IMG/VR virus record: IMGVR_UViG_3300008448_013448 | Span: 1 to 49,619 of that record | Source: a virus | Reading direction: 5' to 3' (one strand) | Length of the DNA stretch: 49,619 nt | Shown: in pieces, positions 14,842 through 27,000 of the stretch | Layout: each line of letters opens with the position of its first letter | Numbering within the stretch: the stretch's first letter is position 1 | Notes under the pieces: model-generated | Seen by the model: the letters and a program-made list of their open reading frames with translations, nothing else | What the model was told of the DNA's origin: nothing | Database searches by the model: none | Translations under genes and position numbers: made by a program

Positions 14842-14990
14842 CCTCGGGTCTCCACATATGTTTCTTTGGTTTTGGGATCAAAAATTCGAAGAAATCCTGC
14901 AACCGATATAGTACCACAATCGTCAGGTTTTTTCTGCGGGGCAGGCTTAGGATTGATGATTTTGATATCTTTTTGATTTGTATCTGTCAT
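14838..14990 (-). CDS. 50-aa micro-protein resembling the N-terminus of the next gene
   Basis: This open frame of 50 codons fills the gap between the giant virion gene and the 202-aa gene. It starts at ATG 14990 with AAGG 10 nt upstream and ends in an ATGA overlap with the next start. The N-terminal half is polar and Lys/Pro-rich (KPAPQKKPDD). The C-terminal half, VAGFLRIFDPKTKETYVETRG, parallels residues about 9-29 of the downstream 202-aa protein. It may be a duplicated beta-hairpin module acting as a small subunit or assembly peptide. A remnant of a longer duplicated gene is the alternative. Confidence 0.65.
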   Translation of the reverse strand: MTDTNQKDIKIINPKPAPQKKPDDCGTISVAGFLRIFDPKTKETYVETRG

Positions 14991-15006
14991 GCTTTATTTA
15001 CCTTGT

Positions 15007-18000
15007 TTACTCGCCTCGGAAAAACCTTGCGGCTTCAGTGTTGGTTTCCTGGAGGGCCACGCCATTGCTGGCTGTAGAAGTGCCGGGCTCGTACCAAGAC
15101 AGTCCTTGACGTACAAATATAGTGACGTCTACTCCCTCAGGAGGTGCAACACTAAATTGCACAGCTACAGGGCCTGCATCAATTAAACTGTAGCCTTGAG
15201 ACTGGGCTATCCCCCCAACCAAGACTTGCACTGCCTGATCTTGCTCGGTACTGTCACTCTGGCTAACATCAATATTTGGTGCATAAAACACTGTGTCAGT
15301 ACCGTTGGCCACTGTGGTAGTTTCAACAATACGGTCCTGGTACTGTTCCATCAACAAATTACCCCTGCCCATGTTGTAGACCAACGCAGACTCTGCATGA
15401 TCACTAATGGCAGTTCCGGCTGTGCCTCTCAACAAGCTGGACACTGTGTTGGTAGCAAAGTCAATTGAGCGGTACATTATGCGCTCGCCACCAATGGTCA
15501 GTACTCCCCAAACATTCTTGGTCAAATCAGGTTGTGTAAGTGCTCTGGCATTGTCCACATGTATGGCTTGATCGGTAGATCGCAATGGTGATGCAAGCTG
15601 TGTAGTAGTTCCACTGGTTATTCTATAAGTGGCCTGAATTCCGCGCATGTCTTGGAATATGCGGAAGGCCAGAGCCTCGGGCACAATTGAGTCAGTGAAT
15701 CGTTCAATTACCACAACATCAGTTGTGCTGATTACTGGTCCGTGCAGTATTAGCTCAGTGCCAATCACTAGGTAATCATCACCAAAGAATCGTCGTTGAC
15801 CGTTTACCGTGACCCACAGTCTACTTGGATCGGTAACTGGACTGCCTAACTGGAAGTCGTTTCTGGTTACCTGAGTACCTTCACTATAATCAAACGATCC
15901 AGGAAGTGCAGTTATGTCTCCGTCATCATAATCAGTCATGTCATAATTTTGTGATACCAACACACCTTCAGTAACTGGGCCATTAAACACCAAAGTAACA
16001 ATGTCCTGCTGAGCTGTGTCATTCCAGGTGGTGACTGCAATTACATCGCCAGCCAGAGGAATAAATCCACCAGTTGGTTTAAACTTGACGACATTGTAAT
16101 TTAACGAACTGCCATCAGTTTCAACAGTGTAGTCAGCTCGAGTACTTACGCTGATTAGAATTTGACTACCAATGCTGGGGGCAGTTGCAAACTCAACTGC
16201 ACGTATATCATCATCAGATGTATACGGCTCAACAGTGTAATCTGTACTTAGAGTCAATTGTTGATCATTTACCCAGACTCGTACATCGTTGTCGGCCACT
16301 AGGCTTTGACTGTAGCCACCACGTGTGGGCAGCTCGTATGCAGTAGATCCATCGGCTGTGTAAACTATGCCTTCTGCTGGTCTTGCTCGAATACCGTTTC
16401 GTTCCACAATCAAGTTTGCAGGGTTAGTTCCTTGCATACTGTAGTCTACTACAAAATCTAGATCAATACCATCAGCAATAAAATACTGAGTGACCGGAGT
16501 GCTCCAGGTATAGGCCGAGCTGTCATCTGTGAACCCCAGCACAGTTACATTGATGGAATCTCCTGCGCCATATGTGTTGCTGAACAAAATTTCGGTACTG
16601 CTGCCCACAGCACTGTAACTGTACTCGTCAGTAAACACACCGTTGACAAATATTGCAAGTTCATCAATTTCATTAAAGTTGACTGGTACTGTGATTTGGT
16701 TTCCAACGTCTTGCCCCAGGAAACTGTTTTTGTACAACTGACTGCCGCCACCAATGCCATATGCATTGATCACCAGCACATCTCCATTGTTGGCAGCTGG
16801 GTTGTTTAGGTTGGTTGGCACTGTGACACTTAGACTTACCCAGTTAATTGTGTAGTCAACCAATGGTATTAGATCACGCTGCTGTGTCTGGTTTATTACT
16901 CGAACCTGCACAGGGTTGGGCATCAGATTAGCAAAGGATTGTGTTCGATCTAGCGAGCTGTACACCCACTTGATGGTTTCAGTTCTAAAACCGTGACCGT
17001 TTTCTTGCCAGTCAGATCCCGGGCGTGTGTATACACGCATGTCCAATGTGTCAAATTCACTACCAGGTACCAGCTCTTCAGGAGCATGACTTGAATATGT
17101 GTCAACAAATTCTCCACCTTCTACATTGACATCGGTGGGTCGAGTTCCCAAGAACACATCCAAGAAGTTGCTTTCGTACACAGCATCCAAGATACCTGGA
17201 TCATATGTGGGACGGCCTTCAGGACCAAATGCCAGGTTGTCGTATGGATTGACGTCAAAATTTCCAACATCAAAACCAGTATTCTGACTGAACAAAGGTG
17301 CGTCTACTTGTACACCAGGATAATCAATACCATCTATCAGCAGTGCAAGATCTAGTCCAGGTAGGTTTACTGTGGGAACATACAATCCCATGGTACGATC
17401 AACACCACTCAAAGTGGATTGATCAACCAGTGACCAGTCAGCAGGGTCAAATGTTCCTGCTGCAACATTGGCATCAGCTTGCCACACACGATCAACATAT
17501 CTTACCAAAGTTCCAGCTGAGTAGGACTCGTTAGCCTGCCAAGTCTCCACATCCGACTGATACTGATATCGGTCAAATTTGATTGTGGTCTTGATATTGC
17601 GAACTTTGCCGTTGGTGGTAATGGCCACTGCGCGGGCGCCTGCACCGTTGCCGCCAGTGATTGTTATGACTGGAGTTGTTAGGTATCCTTCTCCAGGATC
17701 CTGCACAACAATTTCGGTCACACGCCCCACACTGTTGATAGTTGCAGTCATCACGGCTGGTCGAATTGCATCACCAGTTACCACCACCTCAGGAGGTACT
17801 CTGTATCCGGCGCCAGAATTAATTACTTGAACACTTTCAATACTGAGTTTGTAGTTGTTGAACCAGAACGACCAAGGCTGCTGCTGCCACAATGCACTGC
17901 TGGCTGGAGTGTCACTGGTGGTGTTTTGTCTTCCAGTTCCAACTGCATCGCTGGCAGTGTATGGTGTCAATACTGGGCTTACAAATTGTGGTATCAGCAA

Positions 18001-21000
18001 CGAAGAATTCCAGTAGGCCGGAACATCAAAGTCAGCCACTGATCCTTGATAGGTATCAATACCATCATAGATCAAATTAAATTCTCTAACTTGCACATGG
18101 TACGGCTTGACTTCCTGAATGTAGTCAATTACGAATTCCTGGTTGTCTTGTTGATAAATTTGATAAGGGCGAAGTTCACGAATTCTATGATCCACATCCA
18201 CTAGACTGGTTTTTACCAGCCACTCTGGTGCGTTGAATTCTGTCAACACATAGTTAAACAGCAGCACCAGGGCTCGGTTGCGCTCGATCAAGAGTTCGCC
18301 AATCAGCAGTTCCTGATTGACCGATTCAATAATTTTTCTAGTTTCTGTAGAAGGATACTGATCATAGTACTGACTGTCAAATACTTCAACATCAAAGCCA
18401 AATCGGCCCAGTGCATAGTCCCACAATTCAGCAGAGAATTCAATGGTACCATCTTCAAGTCCCACACGTTCCCAACCCTGATCAGTCAATAGATAGTATT
18501 CGTACTTGCCTTGTGAATTGGCGCGAACCACCACAGTACTACCAATCGGTGCAGAAATTGTTTCCAGAGCACCAACGTTGGCCACTTCAGCAGACACTAT
18601 TGATGATGAGTTGTATCCGGGTTTGAACCAATCAACATAAGACCAGTATCTGTCTGTTTTGTAGGTTTGGACTCGAGTCAGTTGCAGAGATTCAACAGTC
18701 TTGGCCGCAGTTACTTGATAGATTGCCCAAAGACCGTCTTCTCTAGAATCTGATTCCACCAGATAACGATACCCCACTGGCACTAGCAGTAGATTTTGAT
18801 AGCTTAATTCTTCCAGGTTTGCAACTCTCTTGTTCCATTCGCCCGAAGCTGACGACGGTGTTGGATCCTGACTGTTTAGCAATCTAAAACTTCGTGTTTC
18901 AGAAATAGGATACTGCAGCAGAACAGAGTTTACTCGTGTCAAGTAGTTTTTGAGTGCAGTGAATCTGTCAGAAAACATGCTCTGGCGTGGTCTAAACTGC
19001 ACACCGTACCGGTTGGCCGGGCTCAGCAATGGATCAGGCACAAGGTTTCCGGCAGTGTCAACCCCACAAAGGCTGTCCAGCAACTTTCTAAACAGGCTGC
19101 TGTTTAAGAATCCATCAGCTCTGTTCTCTGGAATTAACTCGTACTCCACGTGCACGTTGTCGTTGTTTAGTTCTCGGTCAAACTCAATGTGCAACACAGT
19201 GTCCTGAGCAGAAATTAAATCAGTAGCATTGTAAATTGCAGTGGTGCTGGCATTGATAAAGGCCACATAAGGAATTCCGCTGCCTCTTGGATTTTCAATA
19301 TAGCGAGCAATACCGGTGGTACTCAGTGTTTTCTTGGCGGCTGTGTTTACTGAAGTAATGTCACTGACCCAGAAGAAGTAACTGGACCTAAACACACCAA
19401 GATTGTCAACTGAGTTACTGATTGCAAATGACTCAATTGAACGTGGTATACCTGGGCCAGTGTAGTTTGCTGGTGGCACATCACTGATTACCCATTGATA
19501 CACTTGTATTCTACTGCCAGGAAACACTTGTCCCCAGCGTCGGCTGGCGTACACAATGTCGTCCTGATTAGGGTCAATGAATCTGACGTTGTTGGTGTCC
19601 CACCAAATTTCGCCAACTCGTTCAGCTGCCCAGTATTTGCCATAGTTGTTGAGCACACCAATATTGTATGCTGCTGGGTCTACTGCACCAACATAATCAA
19701 TGTTTTGACGAGCTGCACCAAGAATCTTGCCCTGCAACGGATCAAAGAAATCAAAGAACGATGTCTTGGCCCCGGTCACAATGTCATATGTGAACACGCT
19801 GTTGATCAATTGGGTATCCACAACTGGTTGTTGCACTCTAATCGGAGTCCAGGCAGGGCGTTGTGTTGGATTGTTGAACAATGCCACACGACCATAATCC
19901 AGTGCCGAAGAGTCACCAAGATCAGCATCAGGAGACCCAATCATCAACACACCATTTCTGTAATTCACTGAGGTTCCAAATTTGTCCAGTGGTGTAATAA
20001 GATTATCATAAATCTGTTGACCAAACACAAAGTTGCCTGGCTCAGATAACTGATCAACTGCGCTTGGCAAATAATCAAATGTGTAAACTACGCCGCTCTC
20101 GACCACAGTTGAGAAGAATGTTGTGGCCTTGGAATCAAAGTATGTGGTTCCCCCGTCGTAGACTTCGGCTCGATATAGAGTACCACGAGGAGCACCCACA
20201 ATCAAAGTGTCTGCTGCAGTGTTAACTGTGACCGCAGAGCCAAATCCAGAATTAAGCTTGGGGAAAGGACTTTGAATAGTCTGCGTAAACGAATATATAT
20301 CAAATCCCAGGCGCTCAAATGCATCGCCTATCTGTCCTGGCTGCACCGAAAGTTTTTCAAATTCAACTGCTGCATTGGAATTTTTTACCGCTAACGCAAG
20401 TCTTCCAGCAGTGGCCGTGCCGGCTATGCCTATTCTTGCAACCACATTGGGGATTCCTGCTTCGTTAATGGCCAAGGCTAGTCCATTGATGTCATTGTCG
20501 GGAGCTGCAGGCACCGCCACTTCAACGTTGTTGATTCTAATGGTGGATCCTGCTACTAGTGTAGGGTCGGGATTCAAACTGATAATGGTACCGTACACTC
20601 GACTTTGATTTACCCTACGTTCAACCTGTCCCAGTTGAGGAACTCTTGATCCATTTCCGGGTGCACCATTATAGAGGCTGCAATCGTTTGGACAGATGTC
20701 CAGGGCCAGACCATATTCAGATTCAGCAGTTGGAGTATCTGCCAGTATCTTTTGCAGCAATTTAAACGAGTTGATGCTGACTTCAATTTCGTCTCCCACA
20801 GTCAACGGAACGTTAAGAGTAACAGACGCACCCGAAACTGCAAAGTCTCCGGTTAGGTTTCCAGCCTGATTGGTCAAAAACTCTCGATTGAGTTGTACAT
20901 CAGTAGGTGCAATCAATTGACCGCCAGCAACAGTATAGGTCAGTTGACTGGTATTGGTCACAATAAACTTTTGCACCAGTCTATCATATGCATATACTGC

Positions 21001-24000
21001 GCCACATTTTTCAAGAGTACCTTGATTGTCAAACGGTGCGCCAATCAAAATCTGGCGTCCGTCTGTGGTACAACTTACACTTTGTCCAAATCTTGCACTC
21101 ACTGGCAATTTGGCCACAAAATCAATTTCAACTGTGGTGAATGCTTGATTCAACAAATACGTACCAGCATAACCAGTTCCGGACACAAATGCTGCAATAG
21201 TGGTTCCTTGCGGTAACTCAGGACCGGTCAAGATCATGCCCACTGTGAGTGACGGACCAGCAGCGTTGATGTTGGTCACTGTGAGAACGCCGTTTGAAAC
21301 AGATCCAGCAAATACCACTTGATGCTGAATTTTGTCAACAAACGTGTAGTGATCACCGGTGACAATGTTTATTAGACCTCCGTCCACTGGGGCAGTTAAA
21401 AATGTAATGTCTTTGCCCACAGTGCTGTCATCAGCATTAAAATCATAATCCAAATGAGGACGTTGCAACACTCCGTCAATAGTGACCGTGAAAGAGTAAA
21501 CATCGGTTACATTGTACAAATATTCATTAAGCGAATAGGTCACAGTACTACCGTCACCTGTAAACGACACTGTATCTCGTCTTGAAATTCTCAAAACTAG
21601 ATCTTTAGGCGGGACATAGATCAAAACCACGCTGTCTTCATTCACAGTGTAGTCAACCCCATAAGTCAACAACCGATTGTTCAAAATCACGTTGAGCTGC
21701 TGATCCGCACCAAGATCAATAATGATACTATTGTTGTAGTTGTAGATGCTGGTGATACCATCAGTCACATAGGTAACTGATTGTGCCTCAATTTCCACTT
21801 TACCGTAGGCATACACTGCATTCAGTCCCGGTGCACCAACATACATCCATTGTTCGTCTTGGCTGACCACTGCACTGTAGCCAAATTCAGCTGAGCTAAC
21901 TAAATCTCTTGGATCATGCGGCAGCAGCAGGTTTACCGGAATAAAAGAAGCGGTACCGGGGATACGATAAATTGATGCTGCATACCCAATGCTGTTCTCA
22001 CTAGCAGGTGCACCAACCACTGACCAAGTTTGATTTCCAACGTCAACACAGTGACCAAATCCCACTGTGTTGGCTGCAGTCAACTCCAGGAAGCTGTTTT
22101 GCACATAGGGTGAAAAGTCAGTACGAACATAAGTGTAAGCAGCACCCGAACCACTGTTGTAGTCTGATGCGCCCACCAGTGCAAACAGATTTTCAGCAGC
22201 TTGACTAACACTAACACCGTAGTTGCTGTTGGTAACCGGATCACGTGCTGTGATTACTGATGTTGAGTCAAACACCTGTTGTTTTTGCAACACTGTCCAT
22301 TGTCCATTGCCGTTGTCATCTACCCAGACCTTGGTGCCTGGCACTAGACTGTCAGCAAACGGCAACCCCAGTATGTCGCTGGCTTGTTTTACTTTTTGTG
22401 TTTGCAGTTTAAATGCAACACCATCACCAACTGTGATGGTTTGATTGGCCGTAGCAAAAGAATAAGCCACATTGATTGATGTCAAACTTGGAGTTGACAA
22501 TACCACGTATGCGCCATCGAACGCCAGATCAAAAGACTTGATTATGACAATACTGTTTGCTGTTAGACCGTGTTGAGTTGAGAATGACACTGTACTGGTG
22601 CCATCAAGGTTGTCAACCAACTGAAGAACTGAACCAGTTATACCAACAACTCTAAAAATACCCCAGTTATACTCGTTGATTTTTGCTGCCCATACCGTGT
22701 TGCCCACTATAATTTTATCAAGCTGTGCGTTGATTTCTGCTGGAGAATTGACATCAAAAATTGTAATATCTGCGTCGTCAAAGTTGGCATAACCTGCAGA
22801 TGGCAATGCGGTATCAGTAATGGGCACACTGGTTGTGGTCAACACATCAGGTGTGGTAAACTTGTAGCTTTGGCGCCAGATGTTGTTGACCAACACAGTC
22901 TGATCTGCTTCACTCTCTTGGTCAGGATTGACTATTTCAATCAGTCCTGGGTTTGATTTCAACAGTGCTTCATTGAGACGAAGCTCATAGAAACTGCGGT
23001 TGGCGTTGGCACCATAAACTGCACGTTGTACTGCCCAGTTTTCAAAAATGTCAAATTGTGCATTGCCTCGGCCAAGATCTGCAAAACTAAACAACTCAGC
23101 AGCTTGAATAGTTCCTTTGGTGCCCAAGAACTGTCTGTAAAGATTGACCTGACTCACATCGTCAAGATTCAATGCTGTCATGTACTGTCGTGGTCTAAAT
23201 CCAATTAGTCCGTAGCTGAATATGTCTTGGTCTTGTTCCAGGTTGGCTTGGTAAACGCTGTACGTTCCAGCTAATTGATCGCTCTTGTTTGCCAAGTTTG
23301 GCAGCAAACCCTGTTGTATTTGCGTGTAGTCGCTGCGAGTCCATTGATTGAAATTGAACACATTGCTGGGCTCAATAAAATCCAATGCACTATAATAAAG
23401 ATTTTTGTACTCGACAATTTCGCCGCGTGTGTACTTTTTTAACGGTTGCCATTCTTGGATATTGTCTTGATTTAAAATAAATCCCTGCGCATCCAATTGA
23501 CCGTTCCACTCAGTTGTGGTATAGCCTACCACTCTCACACGACTTTGTCTTGCACCAGTGACTGGTTGATAGATTAGATCAGCAAAAATACTTTGATTGT
23601 CCAACACCACCAGGTGTTCGGTACTGACAAATTTTAGATTACAAAAGTTAATTGTTTTTTCGTTTGACGTGGTCAAAGTGAATCGATTATTTTCTCGATC
23701 CACAATCAATTCTCGAACAGGCAATTGTTTTTTATTTTGATCCAACAGCACAGCTTCTTGTGTTTGCACACTGATGTTGTCTACAATGGCCAAAGGACGT
23801 TCAACCACCAGTTGTGTGGCCAACGGATTAAGGTTAATCACACTGCTGACACCCCAACCTTGTGCAGTCCAGTACAAGAATTCACGAGCCATCTGTTTCC
23901 AGTTCAGGATGTATCCGTTTTCTTGTACTTCAAACTGTAGACCTTGGCGTGTCAGCAGTTGTCCGTAGCTCAACAAAAAGTCAGCCACGGCTGCAGAACT

Positions 24001-27000
24001 AGTGAACACATAGCCATATGGCACACGAACAATGTTGTTGGTGTATTCGGTTGGCACCGTTACTGACACCCCACCAGCGGTGATTATTTCAGTTAATCCC
24101 TGTGCACGACTGGCCAGTATAGAAAAATATGACTTGGCAGTTCCGTAACCGTACACCGCAAATCCAGTTTCAACTTTTTGAACAATAACACTGCTGTAAG
24201 TCAGTTCATCAAATGGTACGTTTTTGTACAACAACAAGTTGTAGCTTTCGTCAGGCAACAGCAGACTGCTGTTCAAACTGTTGGGGCTACTTTTTTCAGT
24301 GTACACCTGCAAGAGATTTTTTGCACTAAACGAAGCCATTCTGTAACATAGTCTTACATCTAGGCTGGCAAGATCTGTGGTCAATGTGCTGGTAGCATTG
24401 ATACCTGAACGGCGTGCGTAATCAACAATCCAGTTGATATAACTGGCTTTGCTTACTCCGTTGCCATACACTTCTATTCCGTTGGCATCCAGTCGGTATC
24501 TACCATTATAGAGATACTGATTTAGTGCAGCGTCAAATCTATATAGATCACGATCAGCAAACAAACTAAAAAATTGAGCAGGCTTGGTCAGTGACAACAT
24601 TTTCATCACTGCAAAAGGATAGCTGCTGCTGGTTCGCCAGGCGTTTTCAACCGGACCATCATCGCCAACTACCCAACTTTTTCTAAAATCAGTTTGATTG
24701 TAATTTCCCACCACTGAGTCAATTGGGCTCAACAGTGCGCCTTCGCTGCCGGATGGAATAACTTGTGTTAGATCAGGTCTAGCATATTTTTCGATAAAAT
24801 AGACACCATCGGGATCTCTAACAAAACCTGCTTCAAGATCCTCCCACAAAACCAAGTTACCCGAAGTATACGGGGCCGGACCGTATGCGTTTTCCCACCA
24901 CTGTGGTTTGACAGTGAATCCCAGCAGTTCCCATGGTCTGCTGTTGGGATATATGGTATCGTAAAAGAAATTGTAAATTCCGCGACGTGCGCCCACAGCC
25001 AGGGGACGGTTGTTGGTCAGCTTGTTGGATGCAGTGCTGTAGTTCCAGGTGCGCGAGTCGTTGATGTTGAAATCTTGTGTGGTGTAATCCAGCTTGTTCC
25101 AGCCCACCCAGTTTAAAAAATCAACACCCAATAGTTCAGTTACTTCAGCTAAACTGTATTCAGTTGTTCTAAATTGACCTGGTATGACATCGTCAGCCAA
25201 CAATGGTATTGGGTTGTCATCTAGTTTTAGGTTATTGAAGACTCTTTTTTCAAATTCCAACAGCACCTGATCACGGAAGTCACCAAAGGCCACAGTAACA
25301 CTGCCATCGTGTCCTCGAATCACTGTGGTGGGAGTGATGTAGGTTTCGTCCACATAGATTTCTGGTTCATATGCTGGATACAGCCCCATCTTGGTTGGTG
25401 TGTTCGGGACAAACGTTCCGTATGTTCTAGAGTATTCTTGTATGGTAACACGGTTGCCCACTGCCAGGGGCACAGTGATAGTGATTCTAGGACCATCTGT
25501 GGCCACTACATAATCTCGGTTGCGCACCAAAAGTGTGTTGTTGACATAAACCAGTAGACCCTGATAGTTGGACGATCTAAAGTTGTAGACGTTGACAGTA
25601 TCAAAGGTGTTTGTGGTGATTGGAGTCACCGCAACAGTGTTGGTCACCACTACTGACCCCACTGGCAACATGTCTGACCAATAAAACGGATCGTTTTCGG
25701 TTTTGCCGATTGACAATTCAACAAACAACTGATCAAGAATCTGAGACGATGACAGGTTTTCCCAGTCACGTTGTGTGGCAGCATTTAACAGTCTGGCCTT
25801 GAACTTTTCATATTCTCGACTGTTGAATTCTACTGCCTGACAGAGATTGTATTCTTGACTGCGAGAAAAATACCCAGTCAAGGTCAGTGGAGAACTCTGT
25901 TGCAAAATGTTGAGACCATACGGCACCACATTTCCCAAATCTCTAATGTTGTTGGCTCCATTTACTAGTCCAGTAAAATTCACTAGATTTTGTGCAATGG
26001 TTTGATAGTGAGTTCTAATGGTACCCAGTGTGAACTGACCGGCATTTTCGTTCAATGGGTTATTTTCCAAGTTAACAGGCACCTGGTAAAATCCAACAGT
26101 ACTGGCCTTGATACTAAGCGCCAGTACTTGAATATCAATACCTGGGGCCAGATTACCTGGTAAAGTAATATAGGTGTTGTTTTTAACAACAGAATAGCTG
26201 TACTCTCCTGGGTCTAGAAAAACTGACCCAACATAGACCTTGACTGCCGGAACCTTGACTTCTGCGGACACTGGAATATCAAGTATCAACGGAGTATTTG
26301 TTTGATACACAAAATTAAATTGTTGATAGGTTTGGTTTTGTGTAGGTGCTGTCTGCCAGCCAATTTCTAACCCAAAGTCAAGTCTTGAACGATATTCTCT
26401 AACAAAACCTGCGCTGATTGGTTGTTCAAAACTCACACTGTCTCTTACATAGACAAAACTGTCAGAGTAAAGATTATTATCAAAAACTATGTCACCAACG
26501 TTGGCCAAGCTCAGGTATCGTAATGGAAATCCCAGTACTGAATCTGCCACGCCTTGACCCACTGCATAGCTGAACAATTTGCTGCCAACAAAAGTAGAAC
26601 TTGGATACACCAATCGATTGCCGTAGCTGATTCCTTGTGCATCATAGATGTCAAACAGTGGAGCTTGATTGGATGATGTTTTTTGTTGTGACTCTATCCA
26701 GGCAGCACCATCATAATAAAAACTCTTGCCCTGTTGGATAATACCACTGAGGCTGTAAACACATTGGTCAAACAATACCTCTGCGTCGCTGGCTGGAGTC
26801 AGATTAATCACTAGATTGCCAGGTATGGTACTGTTGTCAGTTTCTTTGGTTGGCTCGATGTAGTTTACCACATATATCTTGTTTCGTACCTGTGGGTCAA
26901 CATCTGCTGCAAAAATTACCCGACTGCCAGTGATGAACTGATATCCGTCAACTGCATATCCAACACTGCCGTTGATGTTACTGAGAGCGTCAGTTTCTTC

